Both the position numbers and the translations under genes were made by a program. A DNA stretch of 56,995 nucleotides from CAVLCC01 sp963661535 (lineage in GTDB: Bacteria > Actinomycetota > Coriobacteriia > Coriobacteriales > CADBOM01), in the NCBI GenBank assembly GCA_963661535.1, contig CAVLCC010000005.1:1-56995 (forward strand), read 5' to 3'. How positions within the stretch are numbered: the stretch's first letter is position 1; every line of letters begins with the position of its first letter. Below, piece by piece: positions 28,484-36,521 of the stretch. The notes below the pieces were generated by a model. It made no database searches, was not told the origin of the DNA, and was given only the letters and a program-made list of their open reading frames with translations.

Positions 28484-29710
28484 TTATTGACCACCTTTGG
28501 CTTCTAAAAACGAATTATAGTCTTCAAAGAACTGGTGTGATGAACTTCCATTTGGAGCTAAATAATACAAATATGAGGTGCTTGCTGGATTAGCAGCAGC
28601 TTTTAGAGCATCTGCTCCAGGCGAGTTAATAGGACCTGGAGGAAGACCTGCATTTTTATAAGTGTTGTATGGGCTATCGACTTCCAAATCGGCATAAGTT
28701 ACTTTGCCATCCCCTGTATACGACTCCCCTAGTGCATAAACAACAGTGGCGTCAATTTGTAGAGGAATGCCCTGTGACAATCTGTTGTAAATAACAGAAG
28801 CCACTGTTGGCATCTCATCTACCACAGAGGTTTCGTCTTGAACCATCGATGCAACATTAACAATTTCTGCAAGAGAGTGTCCATTGGCGCCGCTAGAGCT
28901 TATGCCCAAAGTTGAAATTTCGCTATTGAACTGGTCGAGCATTGTTTTTGCCACAGCCTCGGCGCTATCTCCCTTTTGTATGTCATATGTTTTTGGAAAC
29001 AGATATCCTTCCATTGAATTATTGTAACAATTAGACAAAAATGGGTAGGTAGATGAATAGCTTTGCGCAGACTTTGTTACGGCCAAAAAATCTGAAGCAG
29101 AAATACCTGTGGCTTGTTCCACCAAGGCTGAAGTCTCCTCAATAGACTTCCCCTCTGGAATTGCGAGCTTTTGACCTGTAAATGTTGGTCCTTTTATTAG
29201 CAAGTCTACAAGCTCATCAACATTCATGAGTGTAGTTAGAGAATAAGTTCCAGGTTTTAGTTCAGATGCAGCACTCCTATCATTTACTACGGCTAAAAAA
29301 TTTTTTTCGTTTTCGATAACATCGCTGTCGTATAAGATGGTAGAAATTGCCTTTGTGGCAGAACCTTGTGGGATTGTTACCTCAACAGCAACACCTGGTT
29401 TAACGTCTGCCTTAGCATCTGATGGAAGGAGCCCAAACACATTTGTGGACCACAAGATAGCGCCTATAATAACAACAATTATTGCAACAATTATTGCAAT
29501 TTTTGCCCCGTTTTTCTTTTTGGGGCGTATGGCAGATGTGTCATATTGCGAAAACATAGCAGTTCCACGCTTATGCGTTTGTCTTGCCTGAAGTTTAGCC
29601 AGAGGTGAGCGGTTTCTTTCGTAATAAGGAACATCTATGCTGCTAGATTTTCTAACATGAGAACCTCCATGATTTGAACCACGCTTTTTGTCGTTGTTTC
29701 CACTGGTCAT
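28484..29710 (-). CDS. mltG: Endolytic peptidoglycan transglycosylase MltG
   Basis: The 408-residue protein has a cytoplasmic charged N-terminus, one membrane segment near residues 70-95 (IAIIVAIIVVIIGAILWS), a LysM-like part, and the YceG/MltG catalytic domain. Conserved blocks are ASMVQDET, VIYNRLSQGIPLQIDATVVYA and SPYNTYKNAGLPPGPINSPG. Known role: cleavage of nascent glycan strands at the outer membrane face, setting glycan length. The start has AGGAG upstream. It follows ruvX by 8 bp, a pairing common in many bacteria. Confidence 0.92.
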   Translation of the reverse strand: MTSGNNDKKRGSNHGGSHVRKSSSIDVPYYERNRSPLAKLQARQTHKRGTAMFSQYDTSAIRPKKKNGAKIAIIVAIIVVIIGAILWSTNVFGLLPSDAKADVKPGVAVEVTIPQGSATKAISTILYDSDVIENEKNFLAVVNDRSAASELKPGTYSLTTLMNVDELVDLLIKGPTFTGQKLAIPEGKSIEETSALVEQATGISASDFLAVTKSAQSYSSTYPFLSNCYNNSMEGYLFPKTYDIQKGDSAEAVAKTMLDQFNSEISTLGISSSGANGHSLAEIVNVASMVQDETSVVDEMPTVASVIYNRLSQGIPLQIDATVVYALGESYTGDGKVTYADLEVDSPYNTYKNAGLPPGPINSPGADALKAAANPASTSYLYYLAPNGSSSHQFFEDYNSFLEAKGGQ

Positions 29711-29718
29711 AGTTTCTC

Positions 29719-30132
29719 CTATACCCCCATAGAATCAAGATACGATTGCAAAAATATAGAAGCTGCAACCATATCTAGTTTACCACGCATATCGCGTTCA
29801 GTTAGTCCTTCTTCGTGCATAATTCTCTTTGCTTCTATAGACGAAAGCCTCTCGTCAACAAACTCAACATCAATACCTGTAGCTAAACCGATCTTTTTAG
29901 CCTGCTCCCTCACCCAAGCTGCATGTTCGTTTTCTTGTCCATCCATCGAAAGCGGTAGTCCAACAACAATTAGCTCGGGTTCATAATCTTCAATCAAATA
30001 TCTAAAGTTTTTGCTATTAGCAAATACATCTGCAGAATCTAGAACTTTAACAGGACTAGCAACTTTAGCACTTGCATCGCTTGCCGCTATTCCTGTTCGC
30101 TTTTTTCCTATGTCGAGAGCTATAACCCTCAA
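29719..30132 (-). CDS. ruvX: Putative pre-16S rRNA nuclease RuvX/YqgF
   Basis: From the TTG at 30132 the protein has 137 residues and begins LRVIALDIGKKRTGIAASD, the normal RuvX start and length. It contains the RNase H-like blocks VVGLPLSMDGQE and FVDERLSSIEAKR and a late KLDMVAASIFLQSYLD. AAGGA lies about seven bases before this TTG. A longer frame reaching ATG 30291 adds about 53 residues without similarity to the family, and that stretch contains a perfect 16-bp palindrome and a hairpin, so I prefer the shorter form. Known role: Holliday-junction-resolvase fold, implicated in 16S rRNA 5'-end processing. Confidence 0.85.
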   Translation of the reverse strand: MRVIALDIGKKRTGIAASDASAKVASPVKVLDSADVFANSKNFRYLIEDYEPELIVVGLPLSMDGQENEHAAWVREQAKKIGLATGIDVEFVDERLSSIEAKRIMHEEGLTERDMRGKLDMVAASIFLQSYLDSMGV

Positions 30133-30217
30133 ATGTTTATCCTTGCCTCTTTTGGGTCTTAAATTTCTGTGCTCACCGTATACATGAACAAGAAGATCAT
30201 CATGCTTGACCGTTTTT

Positions 30218-30283
30218 GTCGCTTGCAAGCGACTATCCTTACTGGTTGCGCTTTTACGCAAGTGTTCCTGCGCATGCCGCAGG
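30218..30283. repeat. Palindrome and hairpin in the alaS-ruvX junction
   Basis: GTCGCTTGCAAGCGAC (30218-30233) is a perfect 16-bp palindrome. CCTGCG/CGCAGG arms with a 5-nt loop lie at 30267-30283. Neither is followed by a T run. They sit in the 167-bp stretch after alaS that I treat as noncoding. Confidence 0.5.
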
Positions 30284-30299
30284 CAAGCCATCAGCAAAT

Positions 30300-33005
30300 C
30301 TATCGCAAAGCCTTCATAACTCCATCAGCAATCTTGTCGATTCCCGATGCGTCTTTGCCTCCTGCAAGTGCCATCTTGGGCTTTCCTCCGCCGCGACCAT
30401 CTACCAAAGGTGCAACTTCTTTAATTACCTTACCAGCGTCAAATCCAGCTTGCACAGCTGCATCGTTTGCTGCGGCCAAAAGTCCCACATGACCATCCTT
30501 TGCAGCAGAAGCACAAACCACAGCATAAGCATCTTTAGCATTACCTTTGGCCAAATCCCAAAACTTCTTAAGCTCGTTTGGACCCATTCCATCTAGCACT
30601 ATAAACTCAAGCTTATATGGAGCCTCCAGCTCAACTCTGCTTATAACAGAACTCTTAAGGTCGCTTTTATCGCTTTCGTTTTTGAGCTTTTTGGCAATTT
30701 TTTCAAACTCATGCATCTTCTTTAGAGCTGTTCCAACCATTCCAGCAACTGCTAAAGGTCCAACCTTTAGAGCAACAGCTGCGGCGTCCAAAATGGCAAC
30801 TCTTTCATTTAGATAGTTAAGAGCATCAAAGCTGGTAACTGCCTCTATACGCCTAGTATTAGAACCGATTGATGTTTCTGAAGAAATCTTTATTAGGCCA
30901 ATCTCGGAAGTTCTAGACACATGCGTGCCGCCGCAAAGCTCCTTTGAGAAATCTCCGCACTCAACTACTCGCACAACCTCGCCATATTTTTCTCCAAATA
31001 AAGCAGTTACGCCATCTTTACGAGCTTGATCAAGTGAGGTTTCATAATATGTGACCTTATGATTTTGCATAATGCAGTTGTTAACGATTGTCTCAACTTC
31101 CATAATTTGATTTGAAGACATGCCCTCAAAATGTGTGAAGTCAAAGCGTAGGCGGTCTGGAGCGACCATCGATCCAGCTTGCTTTACGTGCTCACCTAGC
31201 ACCTTGCGAAGTGCATAATGCAAAATGTGTGTAGCAGTGTGATTGCGGCGAATGCGCTCACGTCTAATTATGTCTATCTTTGCTTCTACGGTGTCTCCAA
31301 CGCGCACACTTCCACTCGTTAGGTTGCCTTTATGGCTGATGTAACCCTTTTCTGGAATGGTGCAGTTTGTAACTTCAAATGTCATAGCTGGGCTAGCTTG
31401 AGCGCTGGCATTGCCACCATCAGTATTTGGAGTCTGAGCTTGTTCTTGATCTGAATTAGACCCAGCATCTACACTAGATATTTTGCCTGTATCTCCAACT
31501 TGACCACCCATCTCACCATAAAAAGGAGTGGTGTCTAAGAAAATCTCAACGTCGTTTGCAGGCGCTTCTATATGCGATACAAGCTCGCCCCCCGAAACAA
31601 TAGCCAACACACGACCTTGACCACAATTGTTCTCATATCCATCAAACTGTGTGGGAGCAATCTCGTGTGGCAGCGAAGAATACACATCTCTAAACATAGA
31701 CCATGCATCTTCTTTAACTGCATTGCGAGCACGTGTGCGCTGTTCCTCCATCAGTTTATTAAACCCATCTTGATCAACGCTAATCTCATGCTCTTCGCAA
31801 ATCTCAATGGTTATATCAATTGGAAATCCGTAAGTATCATGCAAGACAAATGCAACCTCGCCAGGCAAAACTTTGCCATCTAACTTTGAGATTGCCTCGT
31901 CAAGATATGTTTGTCCATGGTCGAGCGTTTGACCAAATCTCTCTTCTTCCGACTCCACAATTCGCTTAATAAATACCAAATTCTCGCGAACCTCGGGATA
32001 AAATTCGCCCATAAGACGATCTACTTCATCTATGAACTTGCACAAGAACATGCCTTCAATTCCTAGAAGGTGTCCGTATCTAACGGCGCGTCTGAGTAAG
32101 CGGCGGAGCACATATCCTCGACCCTCGTTAGATGGCAAAACACCGTCTGCAATCATAAATGTAACTGCTCTGCTGTGGTCGGCAATTATGCGCATTCCCT
32201 TGTCGTCACGCTTATCGCTTCCATATTTGCGATTCGTAAGCTTCTCAACTAAGCCAATAAGCGATTTTAAAATGTCGGACTCATAATTTGTTTGCACACC
32301 TTGTGTGAGTGCGGCAACTCTTTCTAAGCCCATGCCGGTATCGATGTTCTTTTTTGGAAGAGGAACCATTGTTCCGTCTTCTTGCCTATCATATTGTGTA
32401 AAGACGCAATTCCAATATTCAATAAATCTATCGCAATCACATCCTGGCGCGCAGTCTGGACTTCCGCATCCAAACTCCTCGCCTTGATCGTAGTAGAGCT
32501 CCGAACAAGGCCCGCATGGACCCGTGGGACCCGCTGTCCAAAAGTTGTCTTCTTCTCCTAGCCTTATAATGCGCTCAGCGGGAATACCTAGATTCTTCCA
32601 AATCTCTGCAGTTTCTTCATCATCTTTATAAATTGAAAAATAGAGTTTATCTAAAGGGAATTTGAGAATATCTGTAGAGAACTCCAGTGCCCATGCGCAC
32701 ATTTCTTTTTTGAAGTAGCGTCCAAATGAAAAGTTGCCCATCATCTCAAAAAACGAAAGATGTCTGCCTGTTACACCGATATTTTCTATATCAGACGTGC
32801 GCACACATTTTTGACAGGTCGTTGTTCCAATGTATTCGTCAGAAAGCTGCTTTTGCTGCAAAAAGTATGGTTTAAATTGAACCATTCCCGCCGATGTAAG
32901 CAAAAGCGAGGGGTCATCGGGGATAAGTGATGAAGATGGCATACGCTTGCAGCCTTTTTCTTCAAAAAATTTTAAGAATGCTTCACGAATTTCAGAACTA
33001 AGCAC
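30300..33005 (-). CDS. alaS: Alanyl-tRNA synthetase
   Basis: The 901-residue class II synthetase has SAGMVQFKPYFL, TGRHLSFFEMMGNFSFG and TGPCGPCSELYYD in the catalytic domain. The editing domain has HTATHILHYALRKV and the zinc ligands CGGTHVSRT, and a DHHA1 tail ends GRGGGKPKMALAGG. Known role: charging tRNA-Ala and hydrolysing mischarged Ser or Gly. A low-complexity linker rich in Ser, Asp, Gln and Asn (around NSDQEQAQTPNTDGG) is inserted after the GEMGGQVGDTG block. The start is GTG with GAAGGA upstream. It heads the ruvX-mltG block. Confidence 0.97.
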   Translation of the reverse strand: MLSSEIREAFLKFFEEKGCKRMPSSSLIPDDPSLLLTSAGMVQFKPYFLQQKQLSDEYIGTTTCQKCVRTSDIENIGVTGRHLSFFEMMGNFSFGRYFKKEMCAWALEFSTDILKFPLDKLYFSIYKDDEETAEIWKNLGIPAERIIRLGEEDNFWTAGPTGPCGPCSELYYDQGEEFGCGSPDCAPGCDCDRFIEYWNCVFTQYDRQEDGTMVPLPKKNIDTGMGLERVAALTQGVQTNYESDILKSLIGLVEKLTNRKYGSDKRDDKGMRIIADHSRAVTFMIADGVLPSNEGRGYVLRRLLRRAVRYGHLLGIEGMFLCKFIDEVDRLMGEFYPEVRENLVFIKRIVESEEERFGQTLDHGQTYLDEAISKLDGKVLPGEVAFVLHDTYGFPIDITIEICEEHEISVDQDGFNKLMEEQRTRARNAVKEDAWSMFRDVYSSLPHEIAPTQFDGYENNCGQGRVLAIVSGGELVSHIEAPANDVEIFLDTTPFYGEMGGQVGDTGKISSVDAGSNSDQEQAQTPNTDGGNASAQASPAMTFEVTNCTIPEKGYISHKGNLTSGSVRVGDTVEAKIDIIRRERIRRNHTATHILHYALRKVLGEHVKQAGSMVAPDRLRFDFTHFEGMSSNQIMEVETIVNNCIMQNHKVTYYETSLDQARKDGVTALFGEKYGEVVRVVECGDFSKELCGGTHVSRTSEIGLIKISSETSIGSNTRRIEAVTSFDALNYLNERVAILDAAAVALKVGPLAVAGMVGTALKKMHEFEKIAKKLKNESDKSDLKSSVISRVELEAPYKLEFIVLDGMGPNELKKFWDLAKGNAKDAYAVVCASAAKDGHVGLLAAANDAAVQAGFDAGKVIKEVAPLVDGRGGGKPKMALAGGKDASGIDKIADGVMKALR

Positions 33006-33439
33006 GTCTATTCCTTCAATCTGTTTGTTTTCTCTTTTTATTTTGCAAAGTATTTGTTGTGCAGTTTTTGCTTGGTGTGTTTGTATTTATACTCGTGCGT
33101 CCTGTGTTAGTACACGATGACGCTCAAGCCAAAAACTGCAACTCAAAATTTATACCTAACTTGCTATTTTAAAACAATTAGGGTTATATGCATTTATTGC
33201 AAAAGCCAATAGGCACACGTTTTGAGCTGATGCAGGTTACCTAGCGGATTGACTTCGTGCGAGTTTTGCAGCGGTTTTTGATGGTGAGAGTTCTCATTGA
33301 TGATTAATGCACGTAATTGCTTAATATGATGACTATGCGTTTTGATGTAAGTTCTTGCAAACACCCGTTCTGGCGCATCTTCTTAGGCAGTTACACAAAT
33401 TTGCATTCGCCCACACAAACTTGTGCAGTGCACAACAAC
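33006..33439. other. 434-bp region upstream of alaS
   Basis: No gene is supported here. A long potential stem-loop lies at 33061-33139 (listed separately). I looked for the conserved T-box antiterminator sequence on the minus strand and did not find it. Confidence 0.5.
33061..33139 (-). promoter_or_regulatory. Structured leader candidate upstream of alaS
   Basis: Outer arms GCAGTTTTTG/CAAAAACTGC (10 bp) extend by CTTG/CAAG after one bulged base. Nested inside are GCGTC/GACGC at 33097-33101 and 33119-33123, overlapping an alternative CGTG/CACG pairing. It lies 55-135 bp before the alaS start. It is not followed by a T run. A regulatory RNA role is inference. Confidence 0.4.
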
Positions 33440-33947
33440 CTACTTAGCTAATATATCTGCATGTTCTAGCTCTAGTAACTTTTGTTTTCGCTCGATTCCG
33501 CCTGCATATCCCGTGAGACTTCCATCAGCTCCAACCACACGATGGCATGGAATAATAAGAGCAATTGGATTATGCGAAACTGCCCCACCAACTGCTTGAG
33601 CAGACATCTTTTTTGCTACCCATATCTTTTGCAATTCTTGAAGCAATTTCTCCATAGGTTGTAGTTTTTCCATAAGGAATTGTTAGCAACTTCTTCCAAA
33701 CTTCTTTTCTAAAAGAGGTTGTGCGCATCAATATCTGAGGGGCAAAGTTAGGAATTTTGCTATCAAAATAAATGTCTAGCCACTCGATTGTTTTTTCAAA
33801 AACAGGCAAGTTAGTTTCTTTGGGGCTAGAACTAAGGATATCCGCAAAATACTTTTGGTTCTCAAACCAAAGACCAACTAAATTTTCTCCATCGCTTGCA
33901 AGAATAATTTTTCCGAGAGGCGAGATGTAAGTGTGTATGTAGTTCAT
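33440..33947 (-). pseudogene. ogt: Methylated-DNA-protein cysteine methyltransferase, frameshifted
   Basis: Two overlapping frames together encode one Ogt/MGMT protein of about 168 residues. The first reads from the ATG at 33947 with an N-terminal ribonuclease-like domain and TTTYGEIASRIAKDMGSKK. The second continues MSAQAVGGAVSHNPIALI with the active-site PCHRV. The break falls at a run of six A residues (T6 at 33609-33614 on plus). Removing one A would restore a continuous frame. The catalytic Cys would be lost from the first product. Sequencing error, phase variation and true decay are all possible. Known role of the intact protein: repair of O6-alkylguanine by suicide transfer. Confidence 0.85.
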
Positions 33948-34001
33948 ATTGCTTTTTATGTAGTCCGTATCGATTTTGCTCTTTGCCTATAAAGTTAGAC
34001 A

Positions 34002-34691
34002 CTAATTCCAAGGTCTAGCCTTTTCGGTCCACCCTTTTGATTCCCAATATTTTGCATCACGAGGGTTAAAACCCCTCTTCATCATTTGTCTAACAAACCA
34101 AAACATGCCTTTAACTTTTATGTCGGGTTTAACATTGCCTGATGTTTTTATGACCTTCTTTGCAATCTTTGATGTAGCCTTATCAATTTCTTGCTTTTTG
34201 TCATCTCTTACGCTATCCCAATTAACTGCAGCAACGTTAATTCCAAACTTATATCGTTTGCCTACTCCCCAAAAAAAGAGGCTGTCCATCATATCTTTAT
34301 TAGTGGATTTTGTGCCTGAACCCGCTGCAGTGGATATGCATATTCCTTGTTTTTTAAACATAGACTCTTGCGGACAATGCACCAACCATCTATACCCATA
34401 GTGATCCAAAAAGGTCTTCATAGCCCCCGTTACATGGTATACATACACTGGACTCGCTAAAATAATAACATCAGCTTCATCCATTGCATGTGTTATCGGC
34501 TCTAACTTTTTATAATGAGGACACTTTTGCTCAGATTTCATAAAGCAATTTGTGCATCCAACACACATCTCCCCAAAATCCCTTGGCAAAAAGAATTCAC
34601 TAACCTCCCCATTTATTTTTTGCGCAAGCATTTGTGCAATATGATATGTGGAACCTTTATGATTTTGACCATGTATAACTGCAATTTTCAT
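34002..34691 (-). CDS. NAD(P)H-dependent FMN reductase / flavodoxin-fold oxidoreductase
   Basis: The 229-residue protein starts MKIAVIHGQNHKGSTYHIAQ, the phosphate-binding loop of the FMN reductase/flavodoxin fold. CVGCTNCFMKSEQKCPHY is a Cys-rich element seen in iron-sulfur flavoprotein-like reductases, and ILASPVYVYHVTGAMKTFLD is the flavin-contact block. The role is inferred as electron transfer or quinone/nitro reduction with FMN; the substrate is unknown. It is the first of three flavodoxin-fold genes within 4.5 kb. Its upstream region lacks the MerR-type promoter carried by the other two. Confidence 0.8.
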   Translation of the reverse strand: MKIAVIHGQNHKGSTYHIAQMLAQKINGEVSEFFLPRDFGEMCVGCTNCFMKSEQKCPHYKKLEPITHAMDEADVIILASPVYVYHVTGAMKTFLDHYGYRWLVHCPQESMFKKQGICISTAAGSGTKSTNKDMMDSLFFWGVGKRYKFGINVAAVNWDSVRDDKKQEIDKATSKIAKKVIKTSGNVKPDIKVKGMFWFVRQMMKRGFNPRDAKYWESKGWTEKARPWN

Positions 34692-34932
34692 ATAATCTAC
34701 TTTCGTTTTTTGTAATTTATACTTAGCTAACTGCTAATTGTTTGACTTTAGTGAATATTCTTAGCAGGCTATAAGCAAAATGTGCGTGTCTTTTTAAGGA
34801 TAGCCATAGCCCAACATTATACGCATATCAGTTTTATATGTTGCCATATAATTTTTTTACAGATTGCAAATGCGGTTTGGATGAGCTTTGACCGAGATTT
34901 AAATTGCCGCATTTTAAAGAGAGGTACAACAA

Positions 34933-35568
34933 ATGAAAAAAATTGAGAAAATTTTTGGTGGACTAAATATGAGCTGGATTGCAGTTATAATATTTGCACT
35001 TGCAGCAGGAGCTATTACGGGTGTTTTTGCGTCCATTCCATCAATTAAAGATACGTCTCTTGGCGACATAACCGGAACTTATGAGTGGTGGCTTATATTT
35101 GCATTTGTTATTGCATCTAATTGCAAAAAGAACTGGGAGTCGGCTCTTAAGATATTTGTGTTTTTCTTGATCAGTCAGCCGCTGGTATTTGGAGTCGAAA
35201 TTCTAACCGGTGCCCTAGACTTTAGCAAAGCATGGTATTACTACAGCAGTATTTGGGGACCTGCAACTTTGTTTACATTGCCCGGTGGATTTATTGCATA
35301 TTACATAAACAAACAAAATATATTGGGTGCCATTATTCTAGGACTTGGTAATGCAATTTTAGGATTTATGGGAACACATTACTTGCTTGCAATGGTTCAA
35401 AATCCACCATTTCATTTGATCACAACAATTGTTTGTTTTGCATCAATTTTTTTAATGACATTCTCAATACAACAAGACAACAAGAACAGATTGATTTCGC
35501 TTCTTATCGCCGCCATTGTTACTGGAGGCATCGTTATATTAACGCTAACACAAGGACGTGTTTTGTAA
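34933..35568 (+). CDS. Multi-pass membrane protein of unknown function
   Basis: The 211-residue protein has about six hydrophobic segments, including WIAVIIFALAAGAITGVF, ATLFTLPGGFIAYYI and LISLLIAAIVTGGIVILTL. No catalytic motif is visible. It resembles uncharacterised small membrane proteins of Firmicutes and Actinobacteria. It is the only plus-strand gene in the redox block and is divergent from the FMN reductase gene. GAGAGG lies upstream of the ATG. Confidence 0.75.
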   Translation: MKKIEKIFGGLNMSWIAVIIFALAAGAITGVFASIPSIKDTSLGDITGTYEWWLIFAFVIASNCKKNWESALKIFVFFLISQPLVFGVEILTGALDFSKAWYYYSSIWGPATLFTLPGGFIAYYINKQNILGAIILGLGNAILGFMGTHYLLAMVQNPPFHLITTIVCFASIFLMTFSIQQDNKNRLISLLIAAIVTGGIVILTLTQGRVL

Positions 35569-35614
35569 CTTGTTAGCAACTTGGCTAATGTGCCATAATA
35601 GCTTGTGCTTTTGA

Positions 35615-35705
35615 CGGCATATATAGAGATAATTGCAGCTGTTTTGTTGGCAGCAAAAATATTGCAAGAGATAAGCTCAAAAAACACAGCCTCCACGATA
35701 TGCCG
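35615..35705. repeat. Long imperfect inverted repeat between convergent genes
   Basis: Ends CGGCATAT/ATATGCCG (8 bp perfect) enclose about 75 bp in which a second partial match (GCTGT against ACAGC) can pair. It lies between the convergent membrane-protein and flavodoxin genes, so it may act as a terminator or be the remnant of a small element. Confidence 0.35.
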
Positions 35706-35734
35706 CCAAAAACACTCGTAACTATTTTTGCGCA

Positions 35735-36373
35735 CTACTTAATATTTAGACTGTTAACCCAAGATTCAACATCACTAGTCGAGGCTCCTGAAGAAAATCT
35801 TTGTCCGTCTTTCCAGTTGCCTGTGCCTGCCATATCAGATAAAAGCTTTCCACTTTGACCTAATTCAGAAGATGACGAAGTGCAAAACGGAATTACTGTT
35901 TTGCCTGCAAAATCATTGCTTGTAACAAAATTGTTTACCGGCCAAGCAGCTATGCCCCACCAAATTGGATATCCAATAAATACTGTGTCATAGTTAGACC
36001 AGTTATCGGGAGTAGTTTTTGTAAGTGCCACACTGCGCTTGCTTTCGTCATTGTGCTCAACGCTTACACGACTGTTGTCATTTGTCCAGTCTAAATCATT
36101 ATCTGTATAGGGCTCAGCAGGTGTAATCTCAAACAAATCACCTCCTGTTGAATTAGCAATAGTTTGAGCAACTGCCTTTGTGCTACCTGTTGCAGAATAG
36201 TAGACAACAAGAGTTTTGCTATTTGAAGAGCTGGTGGATTGTGTGTCTGTTGAAGAAGATGTTTGAGAATTTGATGCGCTTTTCGAATTTGCGCTGTCGT
36301 TTGAACTATTAGAACAAGCCGAAAAACAAAATACAAATGCAAGTCCCAATAAAAGTGCGGTCAGTTTTTTCAT
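35735..36373 (-). CDS. Flavodoxin-domain lipoprotein
   Basis: The 212-residue protein has a signal peptide with lipobox CFSACS, then a Ser/Asn/Thr-rich linker of about 30 residues. A flavodoxin domain follows, with VVYYSATGSTKAVAQ as the FMN phosphate loop and IGYPIWWGIAAWPVNNF as the isoalloxazine-contact segment. It is therefore probably an extracytoplasmic lipid-anchored electron carrier or reductase. A MerR-type promoter lies about 115-145 bp upstream, right after the alcohol dehydrogenase gene. The partner is unknown. Confidence 0.85.
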   Translation of the reverse strand: MKKLTALLLGLAFVFCFSACSNSSNDSANSKSASNSQTSSSTDTQSTSSSNSKTLVVYYSATGSTKAVAQTIANSTGGDLFEITPAEPYTDNDLDWTNDNSRVSVEHNDESKRSVALTKTTPDNWSNYDTVFIGYPIWWGIAAWPVNNFVTSNDFAGKTVIPFCTSSSSELGQSGKLLSDMAGTGNWKDGQRFSSGASTSDVESWVNSLNIK

Positions 36374-36486
36374 AATGTCTAGTCTCCTTTATTAATTTTT
36401 TTACCTACAGATTTCGTGTTTTTTGGATAATTTTGTTATCTTTTTGCGAGAAAAGAAAATGCCAACATTATCCATACAACGCTGAT

Positions 36487-36517
36487 ATTGTAATAGCTAA
36501 AGCTAACTTTAGGTCAA
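36487..36517 (-). promoter_or_regulatory. MerR-type promoter (19-bp spacer with dyad) upstream of flavodoxin lipoprotein
   Basis: On the minus strand: -35 TTGACC, a 19-bp spacer containing the dyad CTAAAG-TTAG-CTTTAG, then -10 TACAAT. The overlong 19-bp spacer with a central dyad is the hallmark of MerR-family regulated promoters. The -35 is only about 5 bp after the stop codon of the alcohol dehydrogenase gene. An almost identical copy lies at 38560-38590. Confidence 0.8.
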
Positions 36518-36521
36518 GAGG

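Noticed and set aside
33006..33439. T-box riboswitch before alaS
   Set aside because: The conserved antiterminator sequence was not found on the minus strand.
33609..33614. Programmed -1 frameshift at the ogt A run
   Set aside because: The downstream frame is +1 relative to the upstream frame, so a -1 slip at A-AAA-AAG would not join them.
35569..35734. Small gene between the membrane protein and flavodoxin lipoprotein
   Set aside because: No start with a ribosome binding site; only an imperfect inverted repeat is present.
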